Shown piece by piece: positions 28,212 through 37,317 of a DNA stretch of 39,981 bases (positions are counted from its first letter, which is position 1; the number at the start of each line of letters is the position of its first letter). The stretch is taken from contig NZ_BBBX01000023.1 in the NCBI RefSeq assembly GCF_001311785.1, positions 1 through 39,981 on the forward strand, given 5' to 3'. This DNA comes from Lacticaseibacillus saniviri JCM 17471 = DSM 24301. Lineage in GTDB: Bacteria; Bacillota; Bacilli; Lactobacillales; Lactobacillaceae. Both the position numbers and the translations under genes were made by a program. The notes below the pieces were generated by a model. It ran no database searches and was not told where the DNA came from. It was given only the letters and a program-made list of their open reading frames with translations.

Positions 28212-28240
28212 ATTATAACACAGTTTGACAGCATTGCGAA
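28212..28240 (-). promoter_or_regulatory. Promoter of arlRS, within a 348-base gap
   Basis: Minus-strand TATAAT (28212-28217) with a weak -35 TTCGCA (28235-28240) at 17 bases lies about 104 bases before the arlR ATG, leaving a long leader. In the remainder of 28109-28456 I see only the gnd terminator (28388-28445) and AT-rich sequence with no reading frame or ribosome site. Confidence 0.55.
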
Positions 28241-28387
28241 ATACCGATGTAGCCGGGTTGGGCTGGTTACGCCTTGTCAAAATTAGCCATTTTATATGGA
28301 TTAAAAAAGGGTTAATTTGAAATCCCACATTATCACAATAAAGGATATTAATTGAGTCATTTCAGCCGACCCTCATTGAGGACACAC

Positions 28388-28445
28388 AAAAACACCGACC
28401 ATCACAGTCAGTTTGCACTGAATGGTGAGGATCGGTGTTTATTTT
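28388..28445 (-). terminator. Terminator after gnd
   Basis: AAACACCGA pairs with TCGGTGTTT, and an inner ATCAC/GGTGA stem extends it; an A-run on the plus side gives the T-run on the minus strand. It begins 12 bases after the gnd stop. Confidence 0.85.
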
Positions 28446-28456
28446 GATTAATTGGT

Positions 28457-29874
28457 TTATTGTTCCTTATACCATGAGTAATGGAAGATACCATCGCGGT
28501 CATTACGGTTATAAGTGTGGGCACCGAAGTAATCGCGTTGTGCTTGGATCAAGTTAGCAGGCAATACTTCACTACGATAAGAATCATAGTAAGCAATCGC
28601 AGCTGAGAAGCCAGGTACAGGAATACCAGCCTTAACAGCTAACCCAACTAAGTCACGGACACTTTCTTGATAGTTCTTAGCGATTGTTTGGAAGTAATCG
28701 TCTAAGAGCAAGTTCTTCAGTGCTGGTTCCTTGGTGTAGGCATCTGTGATATTTTGTAAGAAACGCGCACGGATAATGCAGCCTGCACGCCAGATCTTAG
28801 CCATGTCGCCATAGTTGATATCCCAGGCATAGTTTTCAGAAGCAATGCGTAATTGTTCAAACCCTTGCGCATAGCTCATCAACTTACTGAAGTAGAGTGC
28901 CTTACGGATCATTTCAACAGCTTCGGTCTTATCGACAGTCACGTTGCCAACGGGCTTAGGTAATACCTTGCTTGCGTTGACACGTTCGTCCTTCATCGCA
29001 CTGATGTAACGTTGATAAACGGATTCGGTGATGACACCTTGAGGAACACCGAGTTCGAGGGCAGATTGTGAGCTCCACTTCCCTGTCCCCTTGTTACCAG
29101 CAGCGTCCAAGATAACATCAACGATTGGCTTATCTGAACCCATGTCATCCTTACGTGTCAGGATATCAGCGGTGATGTCGATTAAGTATGAATCGAGTTC
29201 GCCCTTGTTCCAGTCAGCGAAGATGTCAGCAATTTCGCTCACATCGAGACCTAACATGTTGCGTAACAGGTTGTAACTTTCAGCGATTAATTCCATATCG
29301 CCGTATTCAATCCCGTTGTGCACCATCTTCACATAGTGTCCAGCACCATTAGGGCCGATGTAGGTCACACATGGCGCGCCATCTTCAGCCTTAGCTGAGA
29401 TTTGTTCAAGAATTGGTGCAACCAGATCGTAAGCTTCTTTTTGGCCACCTGGCATCAAAGAAGGTCCTTCCAAGGCACCTAATTCACCACCGGAAACACC
29501 CATCCCGATGAAGTTAATCCCTGATTCATCGAGCTTGGAGTTACGCCGCATGGTGTCTTCAAAGAAGGTGTTCCCACCATCGATCAAGACATCACCCTTA
29601 TCCAATAATGGTAAGAGTTCGTTGATAACGGCATCGGTACCGGCACCGGCCTTAACCATCATCAAAATACGACGAGGCTTTTCAAGTGAGTTAACGAAAT
29701 CTTCAATTGTATAACTAGGAACTAAATGCTTGTCAGGGTGATCTTTAACCACTTCTTCAGTCTTGCTTGCGGTCCGATTATAAACAGCAACCGTATAGCC
29801 ACGACTTTCAATATTAAGGGCAAGATTCTTGCCCATGACTGCCATACCAATAACACCAATTGTGGTTGGTCCAT
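28457..29874 (-). CDS. gnd: 6-phosphogluconate dehydrogenase, decarboxylating
   Basis: Oxidises 6-phosphogluconate to ribulose-5-phosphate and CO2 with NADP+. The nucleotide-binding [17 protein letters not shown], the substrate motif [16 protein letters not shown], the catalytic Lys/His block [18 protein letters not shown] and the C-terminal FHYSWYKEQ are all present, giving about 472 residues. The likely start is ATG 29874 (MDQ) with AGGAGG eight bases upstream. It is out of frame by one, a missing base near 29862-29866 restoring MDQPTIGVIG. The alternative in-frame start at 29890 would place the ribosome site inside the gene. It is a core step of both the pentose phosphate and the phosphoketolase routes. 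It stands alone between a promoter and a terminator. Confidence 0.97.
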
Positions 29875-29936
29875 GACAATGCCTCCTCATGATATCTTTT
29901 ATATTGCCTACTCATGGTAGCAGAATAACCGCAATT

Positions 29937-29966
29937 ATTAAAGTATCTGGCCTCTAATTATTGCAA
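29937..29966 (-). promoter_or_regulatory. Promoter of gnd
   Basis: Minus-strand -35 TTGCAA (29961-29966) and -10 TTTAAT (29937-29942) are spaced by 18 bases, 63 bases before the gnd ATG. Confidence 0.5.
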
Positions 29967-30014
29967 GTTTTTACGCATTCATAAGGCATTTTCGTTTTTT
30001 AGAATATTTACGTC

Positions 30015-30060
30015 AAAAAAGAGCTGTGACACACCGAATGGTGGTCTCACAGCTCATTAT
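30015..30060 (-). terminator. Terminator after yceD
   Basis: GAGCTGTGA (30021-30029) pairs perfectly with TCACAGCTC (30047-30055), with six T on the minus strand. It ends the long yqeG-to-yceD transcript; no rpmF follows yceD. Confidence 0.88.
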
Positions 30061-30090
30061 TTTCAAAAAATTTATTGCTGAAGCGCGCAG

Positions 30091-30654
30091 CTATTTGTCA
30101 TCCTCTGGCGCATCATCATCGTTAAACAAATCCTTTAACTTCGCAAAAGCGGCGTTTGGTTGTTCAGCTTGTTCTTCCTGAGTTGCCTGGTAATCAGATT
30201 CAGTCATGACTTCCCAATCAGTTCCGGAAGGCATTTCATCATCAGCCGCTTCCTCTGGTGTCAGCACTTGCATGGGAATATTCAACAGCAAGTGATCTTC
30301 CACAGCGGAAACCAGATCAAGTCGGTCGCCAGTCAATTCAATCAGTAATTCGCCATCTTCGTACTGATCGGCATGATCAGGATCACTGAGATAGATTTCA
30401 CTGAATGTGAAGTTCATTGGTAATTCGACGGGCTTTAAACTCCGCGTCGATGGCACAGTGATACTACCTGCCAGCGTCACGCTGACCAGATAATCGCCTT
30501 TATCAAAACTGATATAGCCGTCCACGTTGATTGGACTCACATCCATAATCTCGGGATCGCGTTTGATCAAGTCAGCTTTGACATCAACCGTCTCAGTGAA
30601 ATGCAGCGGTGTTTCCTTATATTTCATTAATTCGGCAATGGCCCAATTTAACAT
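30091..30654 (-). CDS. yceD: YceD/DUF177 family protein
   Basis: A 187-residue acidic protein; members in E. coli and plants are linked to 23S rRNA accumulation. Family features are the N-terminal LNWAIAELMKYKETPLHF, the beta-rich middle, SRSLKPVELPMNF-type Ser/Thr-Arg motif (TRSLKPVELP), and the acidic C-terminal tail. The conserved CxRC-type cysteines are replaced (TRSLKP carries no Cys). ATG 30654 has AAAGGAGG upstream, 12 bases after the ylbM stop. In many Firmicutes it precedes rpmF (ribosomal protein L32); here a terminator follows instead. The frame is intact. Confidence 0.88.
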   Translation of the reverse strand: MLNWAIAELMKYKETPLHFTETVDVKADLIKRDPEIMDVSPINVDGYISFDKGDYLVSVTLAGSITVPSTRSLKPVELPMNFTFSEIYLSDPDHADQYEDGELLIELTGDRLDLVSAVEDHLLLNIPMQVLTPEEAADDEMPSGTDWEVMTESDYQATQEEQAEQPNAAFAKLKDLFNDDDAPEDDK

Positions 30655-30666
30655 CGTTTTCCTCCT

Positions 30667-31815
30667 TTAATCACGCAGCATAATCGGCAAACGCCCATAA
30701 TTCTGTGCGCGATTGGTTTGATTTTCAAGTAATTGATCCGCACGATTAACCAGATTCAGCTCACCATCGGGTTGTAACATGGCAGCGTTCACCTTGGTAA
30801 TCAGCGGCAAATTGATTTGTTTTTTCTTGATGCAGATAGGCCCGACCAGCAGCAGAAAAGCCCAACACGTGCAGCACCGGATGTGCCGCGGCCCATGTCA
30901 TCTCATTTGCGTGAGATTAAGCACTGTATAGAGCGCGAGTCGCCGCAACCGCGCATACGTGTAGCGTTTGGACTTAATCGCTTCAAGGAAGGCATCAAAA
31001 TCATGCCCCGGTCGTAATTGTTGGACCAAGCGATACTCCAATCCCTCGCTCATGGTGTAGATTGCCCGCAACTGTGAAAGTGGCGTGGTCTGCAACCGAT
31101 AGCGCAGCAGTGGAAATAACGTGGTCCAATTCAGTGGCATGAGCCTCTCTATCATCGCTTGTGTGGCTGCCGGTAACACCTCTTCGGGCACTGGCTGCTG
31201 CTGACGCAAGGCGTGTCTGATGGCACTGGCGCTCGCGCTATGAGCGTCCAGTTCAGGATCGTCATGATCACGGCCCTGCCTGGCAAAAGGATAGAGCGCC
31301 ATCGGCCAATCTTTGGCCAGCGTCGCGCGGGCATAGGCGAGCCCCAACATGGTATTGGGCGCCGTTAATGCCTGGCCTGTCTGCTGTACAATCGCCTCGT
31401 TGAGCTGAGTCGCAAAAGTCTGATTGTACTGGCGAAACTGGTTCTGACTACCAGAAATATCAGCTAAGTCCTTGGCCAACTGCAAGTAGTCCAGATCCGC
31501 TTGCTCACTACCAAAGGCTAAGGCGTGCACATTCAGCCCACGCAATAAGTCAATGGCACCTTCGGCAAATTGATCAGCCGCCTGCACCGAACTGGTCACC
31601 GGTAATTCGACCACCACATCGGCACCGGCATCGAGTGCAAGTTGTGTGCGTTGCCATTTGTCCAAAATTGCTGGCTCGCCGCGTTGCACAAAGTTACCGG
31701 ACATCACGACCACCACCGCATCAGCACCGCTCAATTGACGAGCTTTTTGCAGGGCAAACTGATGACCACTGTGCAGTGGATTGAACTCAGCAATCAGACC
31801 GACCGCATGCATCAT
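30667..31815 (-). CDS. ylbM: tRNA(Met) cytidine acetate ligase YlbM/TmcAL, two frame breaks
   Basis: Members activate acetate with ATP and acetylate C34 of elongator tRNA-Met (TmcAL in B. subtilis). The nucleotidyltransferase motif GLIAEFNPLHSGHQF is at the N-terminus, followed by VVMSGNFVQRGEPAILDKW. Family blocks continue to TYARLRRLALYTVLN. The main frame stops at 30898; beyond it MTWAAAHPVLHVLGFSAAGRAYL and then INLPLITKVNAAM run in other frames to a TAA at 30667. Breaks are therefore placed near 30905 and near 30826. The start is ATG 31815 or 31812 (ATGATG), overlapping the yqeM stop. About 382 residues. It is the seventh-to-eighth member of the yqe block. Confidence 0.9.
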
Positions 31816-32544
31816 TTTTAGCGTGGAAGAACCAACGAACACTGGTGTCTGTCACCGGTTCATTCCCGAAGTCACTGGTCACTTCAATTGAGTTAAAACC
31901 AGCTTCAACTAACGCTTGCTTGTAAACCTCGACGGGATACGTGCGCTCCTTGTGGGTTTCAATCAGTGGCTTGTAGGCATCGATTTTTTCATCATACAAG
32001 AAGAAGGTCAAATCGTGTTCAGCACTGTGTGGCACTTCGCCCTCGTAACTGGTCCACAAGAAGGCATAGTCTTCGGTCTGATAGTTATACATGTACCCTG
32101 GGAACAAATCATCCATCTGATGCAACGAATGGGCGTCAAACATGAAGTCGCCGCCTGCATCCAAAACAGAATAAACCTGTTTGAACACATTGGTGACTGC
32201 ATCGATGTCTGGCATATAACAGACTGAATCATCAAAGCAGGTCACAATCTGATAAGTCGGCATGTCCGTCAGATCCTGCATGTCACCCAGAATCAGTGGC
32301 AACTCGATTTTGGCTGCATCCGCCTTTGTTCAGCCAGTGACAGCATATCACCGGAAAGATCAAAGTCGGTCACTTTAAACCCAGCTTGAACCAGCAAAAC
32401 TGCGAGACTACCAGAACCACCCGCAAGTTCTAACATCGCTTGGCCATTGGGCTGGACCCGCTTGGTCACATAGTCGCGCCATTGCGTGTAGAGATCCTGA
32501 TCCATTAAGGTGTCATAGACCTGCGCAAAGGTTTCGTAAATCAT
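31812..32544 (-). CDS. yqeM: Class I SAM-dependent methyltransferase YqeM, two frame breaks
   Basis: About 244 residues. The SAM-binding motif LELAGGSGSLAVLL lies early, with FDLSGDML on strand beta-2 and ILGDMQDL, CFDDSVCYM next. The frames join near 32325 (a missing A gives EQKADAAKIELPLIL). At the 3' end a missing A near 31815-31818 gives FFHAKK and the stop TGA (31812-31814) overlapping the ylbM start. ATG 32544 overlaps the rsfS stop by four bases. The substrate is unknown; its constant position in the yqeG-to-ylbM block suggests RNA- or ribosome-linked work, which is inference. Confidence 0.87.
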
Positions 32545-32899
32545 CCTTCGATCCAGCCTTCAACGTCAACTAATGGGGCATCACGCCAAAGCTTTTCCAG
32601 GTTGTAGAATTCACGTTCTTCAGGCAAGAAGGCGTTGACGACAACATCGCCAAAGTCCATCAGCACCCACTTGGAGTTCTTTTGACCTTCAATATGACGA
32701 ACCATCACGCCAGCTTCTTCTTCCTTGTCCTGGACGGCATCCACAATCGCCTGTAATTGGCGTTCGGAATTACCGCTCAAGATAACAAATAATCCGCGAG
32801 CAAGCTCACTTCGCGCATATCAAGCACGACAATATCTTCGGCGCGCTTGTCATCTGCTGCTTTCACAGCGGTTTCTAACATCATTTCACTACTTAACAT
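32541..32899 (-). CDS. rsfS: Ribosomal silencing factor RsfS, one frame break
   Basis: About 119 residues. It binds L14 on the large subunit and blocks 30S joining in starved cells. The N-terminus is MLSSEMMLETAVKAADDKRAEDIVVLDMREVSLLADYF. A missing T near 32795-32798 leads to VILSGNSERQLQAIVDAVQ, and the domain ends with VLMDFGDVVVNAFLPEEREFYNLEKLW, the core of the Iojap/RsfS fold. ATG 32899 has GAGGTGAAA upstream. It overlaps yqeM and follows yqeK by 43 bases. Confidence 0.92.
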
Positions 32900-32942
32900 G
32901 TTTCACCTCGTGTTAATTTCTGTGTTTTGGAATTCATCAATC

Positions 32943-33544
32943 TCAATTGGTCTGACGAATCAGTGCGTTATAGGTCAACAAGGTTTGGGGATAGACAACC
33001 TTATTGGTGCTAACCAAATACGTCAGCGTGTTTTGTAATTCAATCAGTGTCGCGTCACTCAGGCTCGTTTCAGCCGCTTTTCTGGCCGCGACTTCACCGT
33101 CGAGCTTGCGTGCCGGTTCAATGAAATCGGCGACAAACGTGATCTCATCGAGTGGTGTCATGGTAGGCGCACCGGTGGTATGGCGTTCAATCGCCTGCAA
33201 CACCAATGGTCGGTAATACCTACTTCATGTTCAATGAACCAAACACCGACCATGCCGTGCCAGATACCGCGGCCATATGCCAACAGTGCCTGGTCGAAGC
33301 CTCATTCTGGATGACTTGTCGATATTCTGTCACTGGAATCTGCTTGGCATAGTCGTGTAACAAACCGGCTAGCCCCGCCCGATCGATATCTTCATCGAAA
33401 CGCTTGGCAAGCTTGCGGCTCGTTTTTTTCAACGCGCAGGCAGTGTTCAAATCGCGCATCATCGAGTCGTTCCTTGAGCCGGGCAATGATATCATCGCGG
33501 CTCAAGCCGTTGGTTAATTCAGTTGGATAAGTAATGTCAGTCAA
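32943..33544 (-). CDS. yqeK: HD-domain hydrolase YqeK, three frame breaks
   Basis: About 200 residues; family members hydrolyse diadenosine tetraphosphate symmetrically to ADP. Visible blocks: [19 protein letters not shown] with the first His, [10 protein letters not shown] (HD motif), [20 protein letters not shown], and C-terminal [16 protein letters not shown] with [10 protein letters not shown]. Breaks lie near 33425 (an extra A in a seven-A run), near 33300 (before FDQALLAYG) and near 33207 (HWVLQAI). The start is TTG 33544 ([10 protein letters not shown]) with a GGAGG site eight bases upstream, overlapping the nadD stop. The density of breaks makes individual residues less certain than the call. 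Confidence 0.86.
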
Positions 33545-34179
33545 AATAGAGTCCCTCCTGTTGAATGTAATCGATCACGGGATCCGGTACCAGATATCTC
33601 AGGCTCTGGCCGGTCTGCACGCGATGGCGAATATCAGTCGAACTGATATCGATACCCGGTGCATCCACCCATAAACGGGATACTGACTCGATGGCGTGTA
33701 ACCGGGGCGCTTAACCCCGACAAAAGTGACCAGTTTAACCAATTCATCGATTCGAGACCACTTCGGCAGATAATTCACCATATCGGCACCAATAATAAAA
33801 TAATAATCGGTGTCTGGATGCAGCTTTTTGAGTGCCAGCATCGTTTCGTAGCTATAGCTCACGCCGCCGCGGCGAATCTCAATAAGTTCAAGCGCAAACA
33901 GCGGGTTCCCCGCAATTGCTCGCTTCAACATCTCCACGCGATCCTTCGCTTCAATCGCCCGCTTAGGATCTCTGTGAGGTGGTTTATTGTCGGGCATAAA
34001 AAGACTTTCTCAAGTCCTAATTGTGTCCCCACCTGTTCGGCCATGATCAAGTGGCCATTGTGAACGGGATTAAATGTCCCGCCAAAGATACCGACTTGTT
34101 TCTTGCGATCCAAACCCAAAATTTGTTCCCGCATCGCAACGGAAATCACGGGTTGGGTCAATGTTGTTGTTTGACTCAC
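33537..34179 (-). CDS. nadD: Nicotinate-nucleotide adenylyltransferase NadD, two frame breaks
   Basis: Joins ATP and nicotinate mononucleotide in NAD synthesis. The nucleotide-binding motif [15 protein letters not shown] is present, followed by the frame join near 33990 (a missing T gives [12 protein letters not shown]), then [17 protein letters not shown]. Near 33660 another base is missing, after which [16 protein letters not shown] (the ISSTxIR signature) and [10 protein letters not shown] end at TGA 33537. The GTG start at 34179 ([10 protein letters not shown]) has AGGAAGTGAG upstream. About 214 residues. It overlaps yqeK by eight bases. Confidence 0.94.
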
Positions 34180-34183
34180 AAGC

Positions 34184-34501
34184 TCACTTCCTATAATTTC
34201 GCAATTTGGTTGAGATATCGCGGTTATCAGGATCGGTCGCTTTGCGGTAGACCAGAAGTGTGCGGCCAATGGTTTGTGCCACTTCAAGGCCGTCGATGGC
34301 ATCCGCTAAATACGCACCGACCTCTTTGGGTGTTGTTTCGGCAGCTTGCAGCAAACTGATCTTGATCAGTTCACGTGTTTCAATGGCCTTTAACACACCA
34401 TCACTGAAGCTTTCGCTCATGCCGTTCTTCCCCACATTGATTAAGGGTTTCATGGTCATGCCTTGGCTCCGTAAAAATCGTTTCTGTTTACCAGTTAACA
34501 T
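34184..34501 (-). CDS. yhbY: CRM-domain ribosome-assembly RNA-binding protein YhbY
   Basis: A 105-residue single CRM-domain protein that associates with pre-50S particles. The family pattern LTGKQKRFLRSQGMTMKPLINVGKNG, SDGVLKAIETRELIKIS and TIGRTLLVYRK is complete and the frame is intact. ATG 34501 lies 40 bases after yqeH; its 3' end touches the nadD ribosome site, suggesting coupled translation. Confidence 0.95.
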   Translation of the reverse strand: MLTGKQKRFLRSQGMTMKPLINVGKNGMSESFSDGVLKAIETRELIKISLLQAAETTPKEVGAYLADAIDGLEVAQTIGRTLLVYRKATDPDNRDISTKLRNYRK

Positions 34502-34541
34502 ATATTCTCCTCTATTGTGTCAGGTTCTATTCGGCAGGCGC

Positions 34542-35665
34542 CTAGATCAATGCCTTACGCATCAAGACGTCAACGCCCTTTGGCGCATAGCCGGCAACGG
34601 TTTGGCCTGCTGGAATCACAATCCAGCCTAAGCCGGCAAAAACTAGGTCAGACTTTTCTTTTGGTGTGAATTCAAACCGGACTAATTCGGGGAAATCACC
34701 CATTTCGTCGGCTTGTGGTGGTGTCAGTAACCCACCCGCATGCTTTTCGTAGAACGCATCCGCATTCTCTAACTTGGTCCGGTGCAACATCAATTGATTA
34801 TCGACGTAGACCGTGAAACCGTTGCGTTGACCGTGAACAAAATCAAACCGAGCGAGGCCACCTAAGAAGATGGTCTGTTCAGGATTGAGTTGGAACACAG
34901 TTGGTCGAATCGGTTTGGTTGGTGAGACTAGCTGCAAGTCCTTGGCACCCAAATAGTGTGCCATTTGATTGCGATGGATAATCCCTGGTGTGTCAATCAA
35001 TGACTGGCCATCATCCAGTGGAATTTCAATCCGATCAAGCGTTGTGCCTGGGAAGCGTGATGTCGTAATCAAATCGCTCACCCCAGTCAGTTGCTTGATC
35101 ACACGGTTGATTAAGGTTGACTTCCCTGTATTGGTGACCCCAACCACATACACATCGCGGTGATCACGGTATTCTTCAATGGTTTCGAGCAGTTCGTCAA
35201 CCATCTGCCCATTCTTGGCACTGGTCAACATGGTCGCAATGGGCCGCAAGCCCTGTGCATGTGCTTGTTGTGTCAGCCAATTTGTCACCCGCTTTTGGTT
35301 GATTGACTTGGGTAAGACATCAGCCTTGTTCCCAACCAGAATCACGGGGTTCTTGCCAACAAATCGATGAAGTCCAGGAATCACACTCCCGTTGAAATCG
35401 AAAAATGTCGACCACATTGACGATCAAGGCATCACTTTCACCAATGGCGTTCAATAACTTCAAGAAATCATCATCCGTCAGCGAAACGTCCGCGACTTCA
35501 TTGTAATGGCGGAGTCGGAAACAACGCTGGCAGTAGATATCGCCTTCAGGGTCAGCCTTAGCTAACGCAGCAGCAGGCAAAACCGGCCGCTTTTGGATCA
35601 GTGGTTTGCAGCTTAGCGCCGCAGCCAATGCAGTAACGTTCCATTTCAGTTTCGATTGTGGTCAT
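34542..35665 (-). CDS. yqeH: Ribosome-biogenesis GTPase YqeH, two frame breaks
   Basis: A circularly permuted GTPase of about 374 residues needed for 30S assembly. An N-terminal zinc finger (ERYCIGCGAKLQ and DIYCQRCFRLRHYN) precedes the permuted G motifs in order G4 (VGNKADVLPKS), G5 (TSAKNG), G1 (GVTNTGKSTL) and G3 (LIDTPG). The start ATG 35665 has AAGGAGG six bases upstream and overlaps the yqeG stop by 20 bases; an internal ATG at 35644 lacks a good site. Breaks lie near 35590 (before PAAALAKAD) and near 35395 (an extra T; the repair reads IFDFNGSVIPG). The repaired protein has all G motifs. Confidence 0.93.
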
Positions 35666-36182
35666 CGAGTTCCTCCTTATAGGTCACAGGTTGCTTCTTA
35701 GCAACCAGTTTAAATGCGAATTGTTCAAAGAAACGATTGATCCGTGTATTCCACGCATCAGTATCGACCAGTGGTTGCACCAGAATCGTGCGGATACCCG
35801 CCCGATTACCGGCTAAGATGTCAGTCAGTAACTGATCACCGACCATCACCACTTGGTCTTTATTCACGTGCAAGTGCTTAATGGCTTTCTTGATTCCCAC
35901 AGGAAGTGGCTTCAGTGCGCGTGAAACAAACGGCAGCTTGATGGCTGCCAAAGCGCGAGCGACACGCTGTTGATTATTATTTGAGACCACCATCACAGTA
36001 ATCCCAGCTCGGTTCATCGCGTCAAGCCACTGGCGCAGTTCCGCAGTACCGTCTGGATTATCCCAAGCAATCAACGTATTATCCAAATCAGTCAGCACAA
36101 CCTGAATGCCTTGTGCCTTCAAAGCCTCTGGCGTAATTTTGTAAATGGCGCTGACAAGCCATGTTGGTTGAATCAAACTCAC
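35646..36182 (-). CDS. yqeG: HAD-superfamily (subfamily IIIA) phosphatase YqeG
   Basis: A 178-residue phosphatase-like protein. The HAD motif I TDLDNTLIAW gives the nucleophile Asp32 and Asp34; VVSNNNQQRV is motif II; KPLPVGIKKAI carries the motif III Lys; VGDQLLTDILAGNRAG is motif IV. The long open frame reaches 36281, but GTG 36182 (MSLIQPTWLVSAIYK) with AAAGGTGG upstream matches the family start; the extra N-terminal sequence is not family-like. First gene of the block. Function in vivo is unresolved, often coupled to YqeH. The frame is intact. Confidence 0.9.
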   Translation of the reverse strand: MSLIQPTWLVSAIYKITPEALKAQGIQVVLTDLDNTLIAWDNPDGTAELRQWLDAMNRAGITVMVVSNNNQQRVARALAAIKLPFVSRALKPLPVGIKKAIKHLHVNKDQVVMVGDQLLTDILAGNRAGIRTILVQPLVDTDAWNTRINRFFEQFAFKLVAKKQPVTYKEELDDHNRN

Positions 36183-36218
36183 AACAGGTCCACCTTTCGA
36201 ATAAAATTGCATCAGTTC

Positions 36219-36224
36219 ATTATA
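36219..36224 (-). promoter_or_regulatory. -10 box of the yqeG operon
   Basis: A minus-strand TATAAT lies 36 bases before the yqeG GTG start; no convincing -35 is visible at 17 bases. Confidence 0.4.
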
Positions 36225-36320
36225 GCTGAAATGGCGAGACTTTGCACGGAATGCTCCGGGGTTTTCCTTGGCTTTTTTCAAGTATTTGCGGTAGGCTAGT
36301 TGTAAGCGAAACCATCGATG

Positions 36321-36330
36321 CGAAATTTCG
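36321..36330. promoter_or_regulatory. Perfect palindrome CGAAATTTCG, candidate operator
   Basis: A ten-base perfect inverted repeat lies 40 bases upstream of the -35 box of the VOC operon, in the divergent yqeG/VOC region. It could be a repressor or activator site; that assignment is a guess. Confidence 0.25.
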
Positions 36331-36369
36331 AATTTTGTTATTTATTCCCAAAAGCAAACATCTATTCGC

Positions 36370-36397
36370 TTGATTTTACGTTATTTTTGAGTAGACT
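36370..36397 (+). promoter_or_regulatory. Promoter of the VOC/quinone-type operon
   Basis: -35 TTGATT (36370-36375) and -10 TAGACT (36392-36397) are 16 bases apart, about 27 bases before the GTG start at 36424. The -10 is imperfect, fitting a regulated promoter. Confidence 0.55.
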
Positions 36398-36423
36398 ACA
36401 AATCATTGATAGGGGGAACGGTT

Positions 36424-37317
36424 GTGACAATCTTGCATCATGTTTCACTTCTAACCGCATCAGCGGACCAAACAACAGCGTTTTACACCGGTGTTTTGGG
36501 CCTACGATTGATCAAGAATACGGTCAATCAAGAAAACGTTCATATGCGTCACCTCTTTTACGGTGACAATCTCGGTACCCCAGGCAGTGTCGTCACATTT
36601 TTTGAAGTGCCACACCTCGGCCATCGCTACAATGACGGCAGCTACCTGGATCATATCGGATTGCGGATTCCCACCGGCACCGCGGCATTTTGGCAGCAGC
36701 GACTGGTGGCCCATCAATGTCCGGCCACACTTGAAAATAACATGGTCACCCTCACCGACCCAAACGATGTGACGATTCAGCTCATTGAAACCGATCAGAC
36801 TTTGACGGCTGAGGCGGTGGTCGATAACGAGATTCCAGGCGCCAACCAGATCACTGGCCTGTTCAGTGCCGATGTGGTGGCAGCAGATGTCAACGCCACT
36901 CAAACCTTCTTCAGTGTCATGCTGGATGAAACGGTTGATGCAACTGTGCCATTGGTTGCCGGTCAGCTCAATATCGTCCCGGCCGAAAACGATGGCGTTC
37001 ACCGTTTTGGTCGTGGCAGTATGGATCACTTGGCGGTTTCTGTTGATGCCGATAGCGATCTGCTCACGCTAGCCACTCGCGCCAAGCAACACGGCTATAC
37101 GGTAGAAGAAATGGCCGATCGCGGCTGGTTCAAGAGTCTATATGTGTTGGAACCCAATGGCAGTCGCATTGAATTTGCGACTATGAGCCCAGGCTTTAGC
37201 CTCGATGAACCGCTTGAAACCATGGGCCAACAACTCGGCTTGCCACCGCGCTTTGAACCTCAGCGACAAGAAATTCTCAATTACTTTAAAACAAAAGGAG
37301 TCGATTTTCATGATTGA
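36424..37317 (+). CDS. Ring-cleaving dioxygenase, VOC family (MhqO/MhqA-like)
   Basis: A 297-residue protein with two tandem glyoxalase/VOC repeats, each binding through paired His/Glu: LHHVSLLTASADQTTAFYT and LDHIGLRIP in the N-half, MDHLAVSVD and VLEPNGSRIEF in the C-half. The pattern GLRLIKNTVNQE-HMRHLFYGD-GTPGSVVTFFE is characteristic of B. subtilis MhqO/MhqA, proteins implicated in breaking down hydroquinones or catechols. GTG 36424 with GGGGGAA upstream is preferred to a codon at 36406. It overlaps the next gene by eight bases. Actual substrates are not known. Confidence 0.88.
   Translation: MTILHHVSLLTASADQTTAFYTGVLGLRLIKNTVNQENVHMRHLFYGDNLGTPGSVVTFFEVPHLGHRYNDGSYLDHIGLRIPTGTAAFWQQRLVAHQCPATLENNMVTLTDPNDVTIQLIETDQTLTAEAVVDNEIPGANQITGLFSADVVAADVNATQTFFSVMLDETVDATVPLVAGQLNIVPAENDGVHRFGRGSMDHLAVSVDADSDLLTLATRAKQHGYTVEEMADRGWFKSLYVLEPNGSRIEFATMSPGFSLDEPLETMGQQLGLPPRFEPQRQEILNYFKTKGVDFHD

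Noticed and set aside
28241..28384. Small gene in the arlR-gnd gap
   Set aside because: No frame with a ribosome site longer than about 20 codons; AT-rich spacer only.
36183..36281. Longer YqeG N-terminus from the upstream ATG
   Set aside because: The added residues do not match the family, the promoter -10 box lies inside, and the GTG at 36182 has the ribosome site.
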